Below are positions 27,149 to 37,111 of a stretch of 64,000 bases of DNA, piece after piece. The DNA comes from an uncultured Bacteroidota bacterium (GTDB lineage Bacteria > Bacteroidota > Bacteroidia > AKYH767-A > OLB10), in contig CAADHD010000029.1 of the NCBI GenBank assembly GCA_900696575.1, positions 1-64,000 on the forward strand, written 5' to 3'. Under the pieces are notes generated by a model, which saw only the letters and a program-made list of their open reading frames with translations, did not search any database and was not told the origin of the DNA. Position 1 is the stretch's first letter. Each line of letters begins with the position of its first letter. A program made the translations under genes and the position numbers.

Positions 27149-27760
27149 TTAACTTTCCATTAAAATTTTTCCTGACCAATTTCCGCAATTGAAAATCAAA
27201 TCAATGATGCTTAGATTTTTTATAAATGGAAACCGGTCGGCAAATACTTGTGAATAGCGGATGTTATTTACCATTATTAAAAAGTAATCAGAATGTTTTT
27301 CCGAAGCATGTCTGTAATCGTTTTCAGTAGGCAGGTAGTTTTGGGTAAATGAAATGGAGGGAGCTATTTTCATGCAGTGGAATACCCATTGCAAAAGTTG
27401 CCTGTTCAGAACCGTTAAAAGAACAGGTGATTCTGAAATAATTTTTTCAAGTTCCGGAAAATAGTGTGGAAAGAATGGCGACCGGCCATAAGCTGATTTA
27501 ATTGCGTTTAAATGTAATCGCTGCCAGGGTTCAGCATAGCTGATCTTAACTTCATGCACGGGCATTTTTGCAGCATGGTGTATAACTGGAACGGTTAATT
27601 TCAAAACTCCGTTAGCACTCAGAATTTCGTAATGATTTCGGATTGTCTGTTTTATGAAATGTTCTTTTTCATCAATTACTCCACCTGTATGTTGCAGAAT
27701 AGATTTAATGTATCCGGCAGGAGGAAGGCAGGCTGTTGTCAGAACAGGAAAATTCCCCAT
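27149..27760 (-). CDS. WbqC-family protein
   Basis: A 203-residue member of the WbqC-like family (YIKSILQHTGGVIDEKEHF, then LKLTVPV and WQRLHLNAIKSAYGRSPFFPHYFPEL). The family has been found in O-antigen loci and, in Bacteroidota, next to signal peptidase I, as here; its reaction is not established. It lies 16 bp after the lepB stop on the same strand, so the two are probably one transcription unit. Confidence 0.88.
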   Translation of the reverse strand: MGNFPVLTTACLPPAGYIKSILQHTGGVIDEKEHFIKQTIRNHYEILSANGVLKLTVPVIHHAAKMPVHEVKISYAEPWQRLHLNAIKSAYGRSPFFPHYFPELEKIISESPVLLTVLNRQLLQWVFHCMKIAPSISFTQNYLPTENDYRHASEKHSDYFLIMVNNIRYSQVFADRFPFIKNLSIIDLIFNCGNWSGKILMES

Positions 27761-27776
27761 TCAAAGCTAATGGTCA

Positions 27777-28862
27777 TTAAGAATGCACAAGGTTGAACAG
27801 CCTCTTCCAGCGGATTTTACTCAGGAAACTTCCATTCTTATCCCACGACATCCAGATGAAAACTGCTTTGCCTACAATATGATCTTCAGGAACGAATCCC
27901 CAGAATCGGGAATCGGCAGAGTTGTGGCGGTTATCGCCCATCATCCAGAAGTAGTCCTGCTTAAAGGTATATTCATCTGTTTCTTTACCGTTGATAAAAA
28001 ACTTACCATTCTCTTCCTTCAGCTCATTGTTTTCATATTTGGTAATCGCTCTGCGGTAAATGGCAATGTTCATTGAGTCGAGTTTCACGGTACTTCCTTT
28101 TTTCGGAATATAAACAGGGCCGTAATTATCAAGATTCCATTGCAGTTTGGGGTCATGCGGAAAAATAAAATCTTCGTAAAGACCTTCAGGCTGGGCAATG
28201 CGTGTAACACTTTTTACATTAGCGAACGATTTAATTTTTTCGGCCATTTCATCGGTCAGGAAATAACGGTATTGGCCGGGCATGAAACCGGGTCCGCCTT
28301 CATTAATACCCATTTTGGAAAGCGTCATGGCATTGAGCGATGAACCATCAGTTGTGATTTCGTAAATGAACATTCCTTCTTCGGGCATCTTGGCAGCTTT
28401 TCCGTTTATAAACACCATCTGATTTTTAATGTTCAAGGTATCGCCCGGAATTCCGATGCAGCGTTTGATGTAATGAGTTTGTTTGTCAATAGGCCGGTCA
28501 TCTTCCATCGGGTAATTAAACACCACAATATCATCATTCTTGATTTTCGAAAATCCGGGCAGCCGGTAATAAGGAAGTTTAATCCATTCGGAATATGCTT
28601 TGCCTCCGATGATGGGCATTTCCTGATGGGCAAACGGAAAAGCAAGCGGAGTGATTGGCGTGCGGGCGCCATAATTGATTTTGCTGACGAAAAGAAAATC
28701 ACCCACCAGCAACGATTTTTCCATGGATGGAGTGGGGATGGTAAATGCTTCAATTAAAAAAGTGCGGATAAGGGTAGCAGCAATAACAGCAAACACAATG
28801 GCATCAATCCATTCGCGTGTTTTGCTTTTGCGACCGCTGGTGCGCCAGAATTTCCAGTTCAT
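27777..28862 (-). CDS. lepB: Signal peptidase I
   Basis: Membrane serine protease that removes Sec signal peptides. A single N-terminal membrane helix (WIDAIVFAVIAATLIRTFLI) leads to the catalytic Ser46 in TIPTPSMEKSLLVGD and the general-base Lys133 in HYIKRCIGIPGD; the C-terminal MMGDNRHNSADSRFWGFV box is intact. At 361 residues it is larger than the enterobacterial enzyme because of an insertion between about residues 150 and 290, usual in Bacteroidota. A near-consensus -7 box (TAAATTCG, 28883-28890) lies 20 nt upstream of its ATG. Confidence 0.93.
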   Translation of the reverse strand: MNWKFWRTSGRKSKTREWIDAIVFAVIAATLIRTFLIEAFTIPTPSMEKSLLVGDFLFVSKINYGARTPITPLAFPFAHQEMPIIGGKAYSEWIKLPYYRLPGFSKIKNDDIVVFNYPMEDDRPIDKQTHYIKRCIGIPGDTLNIKNQMVFINGKAAKMPEEGMFIYEITTDGSSLNAMTLSKMGINEGGPGFMPGQYRYFLTDEMAEKIKSFANVKSVTRIAQPEGLYEDFIFPHDPKLQWNLDNYGPVYIPKKGSTVKLDSMNIAIYRRAITKYENNELKEENGKFFINGKETDEYTFKQDYFWMMGDNRHNSADSRFWGFVPEDHIVGKAVFIWMSWDKNGSFLSKIRWKRLFNLVHS

Positions 28863-29018
28863 CGGATATGATTTTTAAGCTGCGAATTTACGGGTAAACC
28901 TATGCTTTAACACTTGTTTTGAAGGAGGAGTTGCATAAAGTTATGTTAATTCGAAAGTGAAAAACCGGGGAGACGAAAATCCCGAATCTGCAATGAAGAT
29001 AAAAAGCAACCCCTCAGG

Positions 29019-30803
29019 TCAGAGTTTGAGTACGGCTAAAAATGCCTGTTGGGGAATTTCAACGCTGCCAACCTGGCGCATGCGTTTCTTACCTTCTTTC
29101 TGCTTTTCCAGAAGTTTTCTTTTTCTGGAAATATCGCCTCCGTAACATTTGGCAGTAACATCTTTGCGAAGCGCCTTTACGGTTTCACGGGCAATTATTT
29201 TGGAGCCGATGGATGCCTGAATTACTATTTCAAATTGCTGGCGGGTGATAAGCTCTTTCAGTTTTTCGCACATCTTCTTGCCGAACTGGTATGAATTATC
29301 ACGGTGAATGAGTGCACTTAAAGCATCCACCGGCTCTCCATTCAGCCTTATATCAAGCCTAACCAGGTCGCTTTCCTGATAACCGATGGGGTGGTAATCA
29401 AACGATGCATACCCTTTCGAAACAGTTTTCAGTTTGTCATAAAAATCAAATACAATTTCTGCCAAAGGCATTTCAAAAAACAATTCAACACGGTCAGTGG
29501 TAAGATAGCTTTGACTGATCATTCGTCCGCGCTTTCCTATACATAGAGTCATAATTGAACCAATGTATTCCGACTTGGTGATAATCTGTGCCTTAATGTA
29601 TGGTTCTTCAATATGGTCTAAACGTGCAGGGTCAGGAAACTCGCTTGGGTTGTGAATCTCGTAAGAAGTGCCGTCAGTCAGAAATGCTTTGTACGAAACG
29701 TTTGGAACAGTAGTAATCACGGTCATTCCGAATTCCCGTTCTAAACGTTCCTGTACAATTTCCATGTGAAGCATTCCGAGAAACCCGCATCGGAATCCGA
29801 ATCCCAGTGCAGCGGATGATTCAGGTTCAAAAACCAAAGCAGCATCATTCAGTTGCAGCTTTTCCATGTCAGTGCGCAACTCTTCGTAATCATCGGTATC
29901 TACCGGATAAATACCGGCAAACACCATAGGTTTTACATCTTCAAAACCTTCAATGGCTTTATCGCAGGGAATGGCAACATGAGTAATCGTATCACCTACC
30001 TTTACTTCTTTAGCTTCTTTGATACCGGAAATGATATATCCCACATCACCGGCTTTAACTGCATCGCGCGGTTCTTTTTCAAGTTTAAGAATACCCACTT
30101 CATCGGCCGTGTATTCTTTTCTGGTGGCAACAAATTTTACTTTATCGTTTTTACTGATGGTTCCGTCAATCACCCTGAAATAAGCTATAATGCCTCGAAA
30201 AGAATTAAAAACAGAATCGAATATCAATGCTTTCAAGGGCGCATCAGGATTTCCTTTTGGATGCGGAATTCGTTCAATAATAGCACGCAGTACGTCATAA
30301 ACTCCCAAACCTGTTTTGCCGCTTGCTGCTATAATTTCTTCGCGCCTGCAACCGGTAAGGTCAACAATCTGATCTTTCACTACTTCAGGGTTGGCGCTTT
30401 CCAAATCCATTTTATTCAAAACCGGAATGATGGTAAGGTTATTCTCCAGAGCGAGATACAGATTACTGATGGTCTGCGCCTGTATTCCCTGCGAGGCATC
30501 CACAATAAGCAACGCACCTTCGCAGGCGGCTATAGACCGGGAAACTTCGTAGCTGAAATCCACGTGGCCGGGCGTATCAATTAGGTTTAAAACATAGTCT
30601 TTTCCATCCAACTGATAGTTCATCTGAATGGCATGGCTTTTAATCGTAATGCCACGCTCGCGCTCAAGGTCCATATCATCCAGCACCTGTTCCTGAAGGT
30701 CGCGCTTGTCTATCGTCTTGGTGTATTCAAGTAACCGGTCAGCCAGGGTGCTTTTACCGTGGTCAATATGGGCAATAATGCAAAAGTTGCGGATGTGCTG
30801 CAT
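29019..30803 (-). CDS. lepA: Elongation factor 4 (LepA) GTPase
   Basis: LepA is a ribosome-associated translational GTPase related to EF-G. The 594-residue length is normal. GTPase motifs: [16 protein letters not shown] (G1), RGITIKSHA (G2), [12 protein letters not shown] (G3) and LNKMDL (G4); the specific C-terminal domain is complete, with [22 protein letters not shown]. It diverges from the ECF sigma factor gene. lepA, lepB and wbqC follow one another on the same strand, but a 156-bp gap separates lepA from lepB. Confidence 0.97.
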   Translation of the reverse strand: MQHIRNFCIIAHIDHGKSTLADRLLEYTKTIDKRDLQEQVLDDMDLERERGITIKSHAIQMNYQLDGKDYVLNLIDTPGHVDFSYEVSRSIAACEGALLIVDASQGIQAQTISNLYLALENNLTIIPVLNKMDLESANPEVVKDQIVDLTGCRREEIIAASGKTGLGVYDVLRAIIERIPHPKGNPDAPLKALIFDSVFNSFRGIIAYFRVIDGTISKNDKVKFVATRKEYTADEVGILKLEKEPRDAVKAGDVGYIISGIKEAKEVKVGDTITHVAIPCDKAIEGFEDVKPMVFAGIYPVDTDDYEELRTDMEKLQLNDAALVFEPESSAALGFGFRCGFLGMLHMEIVQERLEREFGMTVITTVPNVSYKAFLTDGTSYEIHNPSEFPDPARLDHIEEPYIKAQIITKSEYIGSIMTLCIGKRGRMISQSYLTTDRVELFFEMPLAEIVFDFYDKLKTVSKGYASFDYHPIGYQESDLVRLDIRLNGEPVDALSALIHRDNSYQFGKKMCEKLKELITRQQFEIVIQASIGSKIIARETVKALRKDVTAKCYGGDISRKRKLLEKQKEGKKRMRQVGSVEIPQQAFLAVLKL

Positions 30804-30859
30804 TTAAAATGTGTTAACCGGTTGATTTTTAAGGAAAAGACTGAGTTTTAAAAGGATGG

Positions 30860-30867
30860 CAAATGTA
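30860..30867 (-). promoter_or_regulatory. -7 box TACATTTG of lepA
   Basis: Minus-strand TAnnTTTG match 56 nt upstream of the lepA ATG. Confidence 0.45.
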
Positions 30868-30880
30868 GGTCATTATCCTT

Positions 30881-30888
30881 TACTTTTG
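30881..30888 (+). promoter_or_regulatory. -7 box TACTTTTG ahead of the sigma factor operon
   Basis: Plus-strand TAnnTTTG match 84 nt before the ATG at 30973. It lies 13 bp from the lepA box, so the two divergent promoters would overlap upstream. Confidence 0.35.
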
Positions 30889-30972
30889 CTCAATAGGCAA
30901 CGGTGAAAAAATAATTTCATTCAAGTGCAACTTTAATAACCTCAAAACAATCTTTATAATGTCCTGCCTGTC

Positions 30973-31512
30973 ATGACAGATGAACAACTCGTCAAACAAT
31001 GCCTCGAAAACAACCGGAATGCTCAACAGGAGCTTTTCGAAAAGTATTCACGGAAGATGATGAGTTTGTGCATTCGCTATGCGGGCAATGAAGACGATGC
31101 AAAAGATATCTTACAGGAAGGTTTTATAAAAGTGTTTATACATTTAAAAGATTACAGCGGAAACGGCAACTTGTCAGGATGGATAAAATCCATCATGGTA
31201 AATACCGCATTAAATTTTCTTAAAAAGAGTGTTTACCTAACAGAAATGGTCCAGATGGAAGAAGGTTATGCTGTAAGCGGAATCGCACAGTCTGAGTCGC
31301 GCTTAGGTGAACAGGAATTGATGAAGCTGATCAGGTCTTTGCCCGATGGATTCAGAACCATCTTTAATCTTTTTGCGATTGAAGGTTATACCCATAAAGA
31401 AATTGCGCACATGATGGGAATTAGCGAGAATACTTCAAAGACTCAGTACCTGCGTGCGCGGGCGCGATTACAGAAAATGATCAATGCAAAATCAGAAAAA
31501 GTGATTGCATGA
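30973..31512 (+). CDS. ECF-type RNA polymerase sigma factor
   Basis: A 179-residue sigma-70 family protein with region 2 (AQQELFEKYSRKMMSLCIRY, then DDAKDILQEGFIKVFIHL and LSGWIKSIMVNTALNFLKK) and region 4 (LPDGFRTIFNLFAIEGYTHKEIA, helix-turn-helix MMGISENTSKTQYLRARARL). Regions 1 and 3 are absent, as expected for an extracytoplasmic-function sigma factor. The stop codon overlaps the next ATG (ATGA), so it is coupled to a membrane protein gene that is its likely anti-sigma partner. Targets may include this operon, but no consensus can be derived from one locus. Confidence 0.93.
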   Translation: MTDEQLVKQCLENNRNAQQELFEKYSRKMMSLCIRYAGNEDDAKDILQEGFIKVFIHLKDYSGNGNLSGWIKSIMVNTALNFLKKSVYLTEMVQMEEGYAVSGIAQSESRLGEQELMKLIRSLPDGFRTIFNLFAIEGYTHKEIAHMMGISENTSKTQYLRARARLQKMINAKSEKVIA

Positions 31513-32381
31513 AAGATAACAGGATAGAGGAATTATTCAGAAACGGTTTGCAAAACAGCGAATCGGATGTACCAGCCGGAACATGGAAAGCCATTGAAAA
31601 CAGTTTAGAGTCCATGTTGCCCGCAACCGGGGCTGCTTCTCAACCAGCAAGCAGCCTTGGTGCTTTGGGCAAAGTCATTATCGGTGGAATAATCGTTTCG
31701 GGAGTTGCACTAACGGTTTATCTGTTAACTATTGATAAGGAGATAACCACAGAACCGGCTTCTCTTGTTGAAAGGGCAATTGAAGTTAAAAATGAGACGA
31801 CAGGTAAAGTTGAGGCTGCAACCAAATTTCAGGAGCCTAATTCAATAAAGGCTGAATCAGCAGTTCGTCAGCCGGCTGTAAAAGAAACTGTTTCACAGGA
31901 AGTGTTTTCATCAAATGATGAAATAAAACCATTGGCAGATCAGAGTGAAATAATAAGTACAGAGGCACAAATAGTGGAAGCATTACCAAAATTAAAGGAA
32001 CCTGTTGCCGAAAACAAAATCGCAGAAACTGTAAATAATGAGCCTGCTGAACCAATTCTTGAAAATTCTGCTGAACAAATTGTTGCTGAAAATTCATTGC
32101 TGCCCGAAGTCAGTTTTAATGATGTAATGACTCCGAATTTTGACAATGTAAATGACATTTTCAGGGTGGAGGGTAATGAAGCGGTGATGTCATTCACAGT
32201 AACAGTAATGAACCTGAACGGAAAAGTAATACATCAATGGAGTGCACCTAATGGTTTTTGGGACGGCAGATTGGAAAACGGACAGATGGCTCCGTCAGGA
32301 AAGTACCTTGTTGATATATTTGTGCAGCCCTTAAAAGGCGCTCCTTACCACAAACCAGTAACTATTAAACTTATCAGATAA
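31509..32381 (+). CDS. Single-pass anti-sigma-like protein with CHU_C/gliding-type C-terminal domain
   Basis: 290 residues in three parts. The cytoplasmic start (IEELFRNGLQNSESDVPAGTWKAIENSLE) resembles the short N-termini of Bacteroidota proteins encoded after ECF sigma factors. A membrane helix spans about 54-74 (GKVIIGGIIVSGVALTVYLL). A long Glu/Pro/Ala-rich stretch follows and should lie in the periplasm. The last 85 residues (MTPNFDNVNDIFRVEG, TVMNLNGKVIHQW, FWDGRLENGQMAPSGKYLVDI) match the gliding-motility-associated C-terminal fold, as in the adhesin next door. The 4-nt overlap with the sigma gene supports an anti-sigma role; that the C-terminal domain senses secretion or surface state is my inference. 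Confidence 0.75.
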   Translation: MKDNRIEELFRNGLQNSESDVPAGTWKAIENSLESMLPATGAASQPASSLGALGKVIIGGIIVSGVALTVYLLTIDKEITTEPASLVERAIEVKNETTGKVEAATKFQEPNSIKAESAVRQPAVKETVSQEVFSSNDEIKPLADQSEIISTEAQIVEALPKLKEPVAENKIAETVNNEPAEPILENSAEQIVAENSLLPEVSFNDVMTPNFDNVNDIFRVEGNEAVMSFTVTVMNLNGKVIHQWSAPNGFWDGRLENGQMAPSGKYLVDIFVQPLKGAPYHKPVTIKLIR

Positions 32382-32404
32382 CAATAACTCAAAATCAAAC
32401 GAAC

Positions 32405-35400
32405 ATGAAAAAAGTTCTAGTACTCTTTGTTGCAGCATTGGGCTGCTTATTCGGATCTTTTGAAGCGCGGGCTACCCACGTATCGGCAGCTGAAATTCTT
32501 TATGAATACACCGGTATTCCTAACCGATGGTTGGTTACGCTTAAAGCATACCGCGACTGTTCTCCGGGAACAGCAACCATGCCTACATCAACTTCAATTT
32601 GTTACCATTCTCCATCTCTGGGAATCAGCGGCTCATTTACCGTAGTGCTGCTTCCCGGTTCAGGCCAGCAGGTTCCTCCCACCATTTGCGTTCCACCCGG
32701 TACGCAGTTTCAGTGCTATGAAGAATATGTTTATCAGGGAACAATCACATTGCCGCAGCCGGCAACTGACTGGAAATTTATGTGGCAGTTGTGTTGTATG
32801 AATAATGCTATCAATACCATTCAGGGGCCTGGCGGAATTACTTTTTACACTGAGTCAACATTAAACAGTGTGGTTGCGCCTACTAATAACTCTCCAACAT
32901 TTGCATTTATTCCTATTACCCGCTGGTGTATCAATAACCAGTATTACTACTCTCAGGGAACCACTGAAATTGATGGTGATGATATTGAATATTCTTTGGT
33001 TTCTGCTTCGAATACCACCAATTCGCTTTGTCCGCTCACAGCGACACCAGTTACTTATATTAATCCGTATTCACCTACCAATCCAATCTCAACAGTTTCC
33101 GGATTTGGTTTTAACACATTAACCGGTGTAATGGATTTTGTTCCGAATCTGCTTCAAATAGGACTGGTGTGTGTGGATGTAAAAGAATTCAGGAATGGTA
33201 TTCAGGTTGGTTCGGTTAGGCGTGTTATTCAAGCCAATGTAATTGCAGGCTGTGCCGTTATTATTCCACAGTTTACCGGCTTACAACCACTTCCAAATGG
33301 GTTACAAGGAATCAATGCTTATTGCGGTGATACAACCCTTGTTTTGCAGCTAAATACAAACATACAATGCGGATCAATAGTTCCAACCGATATCCGCGTA
33401 ACTGAAGTTACAGGTTTCCCGAATCCTGTAATCAATGCTCAGGCAATTAACTGTGTAAATAATCTGACCAATACTGTTGGTATTACCATTTACAATCCAT
33501 TGAAGGCAGGCTTAAACTGGCTTTATACCAAAGTAGGTAATGATGGAAATACATTTTTAAGTGAGTGTGGAAGCCAGATGCCCGAATTTGATTCTATTCC
33601 TATTTGGGTAGTTGACACCACCACATGGTCGCCCTCTCAAATCAGTATTCCTTCCTGCTCATTCAATCAGTTTACGGTAACCTTCAGCCAGTTATTGCAA
33701 TGTAATACCATTGCACCAAACCTGAGCGATTGGGTATTAAAAGATGCTGCCGGAACTACCGTCCCTATTACTTCAATCAGCAGCAGCTGTCAGCCGGGTA
33801 ACCCGCTTTCTTATTCTCAAACATTCACTTTCAACATTACTTCCGGCAACTACATCAATCCTTTGGTATTGACTGTTAAAAACGGAAATGATAACAACAC
33901 CATTGCCAACTACTGCGGAACATTGCTCGCTATTGGCGATACCATGGCCATCATCAACTTCCTGAATGGAATTCCTGTAAACCTCGGCCCTGATCTGACG
34001 GAATGTGCTACCAACACTGTCATTTTAAATGCAGGCTGGCCGGGAACATATACCTGGACATATAACGGCTCAACACTTACAGACACCACTCAAACCATTA
34101 CAGTTTCACAACCCGGTACTTATACAGTATTTGTTTCGCAAGGCGGTTCTTGTGTTGGAGGTGATACCATCGTTATTGACTTTGTTCAGCCTCCTGCACC
34201 TTTTATTGGCAATGACATTACAATTTGTGATACAGATCCATTGCCATTGCTTGATTGCGGAGTTTCCGGTGCATTTTCTTACCAGTGGTTCCTGAATGGT
34301 AACCCCATTCCGGGCGCAACCGGCCAAACCTATCAGCCTATCATTACCGGAGGTACTTATTCAGTAGTGGTGGCATCGGCTCCCGGCTGTACCGCTACTG
34401 CTGATATTACAATTACCATTTCACCCGGCCTGCAGATTAACCTTGGTAATGATTTGACATTTTGTGAAAATGATCCGCTGCCATTGCTTGATGCCGGTGT
34501 GCAGGCAACTACTTTTCAATGGTTGTTGAATGGCAATGTTATTCCGGGGGCAACCGGTCAAACCTACCAGCCCACTCAAGGTGGAACTTATACAGTAAAC
34601 GCAACTTCTGTTTCAGGATGTACAGGAACAGATCAGATTACAATTAATATAAATCTGGCACCCGTTGTCAGCATCGGCCCTGATACAGCAGTATGCGTAT
34701 CTGAAAATTATACGCTTAATGCCGGAAATGCTGGCTCAACTTACCAGTGGTACCTCAATGGAAATATTATTCCCGGTGCTACTGGTCAGACATATACTCC
34801 AACCCAGTCAGGTATCTATTCTGTGGTAGTTACCAATGCAAATAACTGTGATAACACCGGTCAGGTTAATATCACAGTATTCCAGCAAGCACCAACCCCG
34901 ACAGTAACAGATGCAGCATATTGTTCCGGCAGTTCGCTGCCTGTGCTGGATGCAGGATTAAGCGGATTTAACTATCAATGGTACACCGGTGGAAATCCTA
35001 TCCCGGGTGCAACCGGTCAAACATATCAACCCTCATCACCCGGTACTTACACCGTAGTGGTAAGTGTAGGAACCTGCACCAGCCAGGGAACCGCAACAAT
35101 AACAGAAGTTGCACAGCCTTCAATTACCTCTATGCCAGCTACCTTAACATTCTGCCAGAATGATGCTCCACAAACACTGACTGTCGGAACTCAGCCGGTG
35201 GGAGCAACTATTCTTTGGTCAACCGGTGATAATTTGAATTCAATTCAAGTAAGCGCGAGCGGAACATATACTGCTACGGTAACCATCAGTGGCGGTGGTA
35301 TAAATTGTACTGCTACTGCTCAAACCGTTGTAACCGTTAATCAGCAGCCTGTGGTTGATCTTGGTACCGATGTAACACTTTGTGAAGGTGATCAGCCTAT

Positions 35401-36082
35401 AACCTTAGAACCTGTTAATGCTATTACCGGAACATACGTTTGGTCTAATGGAGCTACTACATCATCCATTCAGACCAATCAAGCCGGTACTTATACACTT
35501 ACAGTTACTGACCAGAATGGTTGTGTAGGGGAAGATGCTGTTGCTTTGAATGTTAATGCACTTCCATCACTTTCTTTCAGCGCTAATCTTGAAATTCACG
35601 AGTCGCATATCCATCTTTGTAAATTGGATGCATTTCCGCTGTTGACCATCAATACCGGCTCCGGTATTCAGACCTTTAGCTGGTTCTTTAATAATGACCC
35701 GCTCTCAGTAACCGGTAATTCGTATCAGACGCCTTCAGGTTCATTCGGAACTTATATGGTTGAGGTGGTTGACTCAAACGGTTGCCGAAACAGTACTGAA
35801 CTTGAGCTGGAAGAAGAGCCTTGTGATCCTGTTATTCCAAATATCATTACACCTAATTTTGATGGTTTGAATGATAACTGGGTAATTGACAATTTCGATC
35901 CTTCATTCCCTCATAAGGTTGTCATCTTTAACCGCTGGGGGCAGGAAGTTTTCAGCACAACCAGTTATCAGAACGATTGGTATGGTAAAGATTATCCTGA
36001 TGGAACTTACTATTATGTGTTTGACTATAACGGAAACACCTATAAAGGTACTATCACAAAACTGACTACAGAAAAGGAATAA
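32405..36082 (+). CDS. Giant repeat adhesin with T9SS type B (CHU_C) sorting domain
   Basis: A 1225-residue cell-surface protein. Signal peptide MKKVLVLFVAALGCLFGSF, then an N-terminal region starting ATHVSAAEILYEYTG with paired cysteines, then Ig-like beta-sandwich repeats of about 76-78 residues, four of which carry IPGATGQTY(Q/T)P and GTY-VV strands (codons near 34308, 34541, 34768 and 35000), then further Ig-like units, and a type B sorting domain (IITPNFDGLNDNW, VVIFNRWGQEVF, WYGKDYPDGTYYYVF). Cargo of this kind is carried by the T9SS and may contribute to adhesion or gliding. It starts 23 nt after the anti-sigma-like gene and ends at a strong terminator. Confidence 0.9.
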   Translation: MKKVLVLFVAALGCLFGSFEARATHVSAAEILYEYTGIPNRWLVTLKAYRDCSPGTATMPTSTSICYHSPSLGISGSFTVVLLPGSGQQVPPTICVPPGTQFQCYEEYVYQGTITLPQPATDWKFMWQLCCMNNAINTIQGPGGITFYTESTLNSVVAPTNNSPTFAFIPITRWCINNQYYYSQGTTEIDGDDIEYSLVSASNTTNSLCPLTATPVTYINPYSPTNPISTVSGFGFNTLTGVMDFVPNLLQIGLVCVDVKEFRNGIQVGSVRRVIQANVIAGCAVIIPQFTGLQPLPNGLQGINAYCGDTTLVLQLNTNIQCGSIVPTDIRVTEVTGFPNPVINAQAINCVNNLTNTVGITIYNPLKAGLNWLYTKVGNDGNTFLSECGSQMPEFDSIPIWVVDTTTWSPSQISIPSCSFNQFTVTFSQLLQCNTIAPNLSDWVLKDAAGTTVPITSISSSCQPGNPLSYSQTFTFNITSGNYINPLVLTVKNGNDNNTIANYCGTLLAIGDTMAIINFLNGIPVNLGPDLTECATNTVILNAGWPGTYTWTYNGSTLTDTTQTITVSQPGTYTVFVSQGGSCVGGDTIVIDFVQPPAPFIGNDITICDTDPLPLLDCGVSGAFSYQWFLNGNPIPGATGQTYQPIITGGTYSVVVASAPGCTATADITITISPGLQINLGNDLTFCENDPLPLLDAGVQATTFQWLLNGNVIPGATGQTYQPTQGGTYTVNATSVSGCTGTDQITININLAPVVSIGPDTAVCVSENYTLNAGNAGSTYQWYLNGNIIPGATGQTYTPTQSGIYSVVVTNANNCDNTGQVNITVFQQAPTPTVTDAAYCSGSSLPVLDAGLSGFNYQWYTGGNPIPGATGQTYQPSSPGTYTVVVSVGTCTSQGTATITEVAQPSITSMPATLTFCQNDAPQTLTVGTQPVGATILWSTGDNLNSIQVSASGTYTATVTISGGGINCTATAQTVVTVNQQPVVDLGTDVTLCEGDQPITLEPVNAITGTYVWSNGATTSSIQTNQAGTYTLTVTDQNGCVGEDAVALNVNALPSLSFSANLEIHESHIHLCKLDAFPLLTINTGSGIQTFSWFFNNDPLSVTGNSYQTPSGSFGTYMVEVVDSNGCRNSTELELEEEPCDPVIPNIITPNFDGLNDNWVIDNFDPSFPHKVVIFNRWGQEVFSTTSYQNDWYGKDYPDGTYYYVFDYNGNTYKGTITKLTTEKE
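34300..35040 (+). repeat. Tandem Ig-like repeat units inside the adhesin gene
   Basis: Four units of about 227-233 bp with closely related DNA around the IPGATGQTY codons. Synonymous differences between copies point to older duplications rather than recent expansion. Confidence 0.7.
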
Positions 36083-36108
36083 ACGAGAGTCTGTTTTCAT
36101 TTAATTTG

Positions 36109-36136
36109 CGCTCCTCACAACATTTCGTGAGGAGCG
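36109..36136 (+). terminator. Strong intrinsic terminator of the sigma/adhesin operon
   Basis: A perfect 10-bp stem (CGCTCCTCAC, GTGAGGAGCG) with an 8-nt loop is followed by TATTTTTTTT. It closes the three-gene operon and separates it from metF, whose ATG begins 19 nt further on. Confidence 0.88.
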
Positions 36137-36155
36137 TATTTTTTTTAAATAATTT

Positions 36156-37109
36156 ATGAAAGTAACTGAACATCTAAAGCGAGCCGGCAAAACCCTTTTT
36201 TCAATTGAAATAATTCCTCCATTAAAAGGAAAAGGCATCAAATCTATTTTTGATGCGATTGATCCACTGATGGAGTTCAATCCTCCTTTTATTGATGTTA
36301 CCTATCACCGCGAAGAATTTGTTTACAAGAAGCGGGAGAATGGCTATCTTGAAAAAGTAGCCATCAGAAAACGCCCCGGTACTGTCGGCATTTGTGCAGC
36401 CATCATGAACCGTTACAAAACGGATGCAGTTCCACATATCATTTGCGGTGGATTTACCAAATCAGAAACCGAAGATGCATTGATAGACCTCGCTTTCCTT
36501 GGTATTGACAATGTATTGCTACTTAGAGGCGATGCTATCAAAACCGAGAATCAGTTTGTACCTGAACCCAATGGGCATGCTTTTGCATCAGACCTGGTGA
36601 AGCAGGTCGTGAATATGAATAAGGGAAATTTCATTGACGATGAACTGACGGATGTAACACCAACTGACTTCTGCATTGGAGTAGCCGGTTATCCTGAAAA
36701 ACATTTTGAAGCCCCTAATCTGAAATCAGACTTAAGGTTTTTAAAAATGAAAGTGGATTCCGGAGCAGAGTACATTGTTACCCAAATGTTTTTTGATAAT
36801 AAAAAGTATTTTGATTTTGTAAGTCAATGCCGCAAGGAGGGAATCAATGTTCCGATTATACCGGGATTAAAACCGATAACCACCCGTAAACAGGTAAGTT
36901 TGTTACCCAAAACATTTTACATAGATATTCCTGATGAATTGCATAGTGAAATAATAAAATGCAAAACCGATGAAGAAGCTAAAAAGGCTGGAACAGAATG
37001 GTGCATTGCGCAATCAAAGGAGCTAATGAAGGCGAATGTGCCTTGTCTGCATTATTACACTATGAGCAATTCGGATGTAATCAGGAAGATTGCAGAATCG
37101 GTATTTTAA
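36156..37109 (+). CDS. metF: Methylenetetrahydrofolate reductase
   Basis: MetF reduces 5,10-methylene- to 5-methyl-tetrahydrofolate with an FAD cofactor, feeding methionine synthesis. The 317-residue TIM-barrel protein shows the N-terminal FSIEIIPPLKGKG (catalytic Glu), IDVTYHREE, LGIDNVLLLRGDA, IGVAGYPEKHFEAPN and QMFFDNKKYFDFV, PIIPGLKPIT. Its ATG lies in the U-run side of the preceding terminator, so either its promoter overlaps the terminator or it depends on read-through. It converges on DUF4837 with 2 nt between the stop codons. Confidence 0.94.
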   Translation: MKVTEHLKRAGKTLFSIEIIPPLKGKGIKSIFDAIDPLMEFNPPFIDVTYHREEFVYKKRENGYLEKVAIRKRPGTVGICAAIMNRYKTDAVPHIICGGFTKSETEDALIDLAFLGIDNVLLLRGDAIKTENQFVPEPNGHAFASDLVKQVVNMNKGNFIDDELTDVTPTDFCIGVAGYPEKHFEAPNLKSDLRFLKMKVDSGAEYIVTQMFFDNKKYFDFVSQCRKEGINVPIIPGLKPITTRKQVSLLPKTFYIDIPDELHSEIIKCKTDEEAKKAGTEWCIAQSKELMKANVPCLHYYTMSNSDVIRKIAESVF

Positions 37110-37111
37110 TT

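Noticed and set aside
29853..30584. 243-codon plus-strand frame antisense to lepA
   Set aside because: It mirrors the lepA coding region, has no recognisable domain or promoter, and its composition (Phe, Tyr, Asn rich) is typical of an antisense shadow of a conserved gene.
34300..35040. Repeats in the adhesin as a CRISPR-like array
   Set aside because: They are coding, about 230 bp long and preserve the protein frame.
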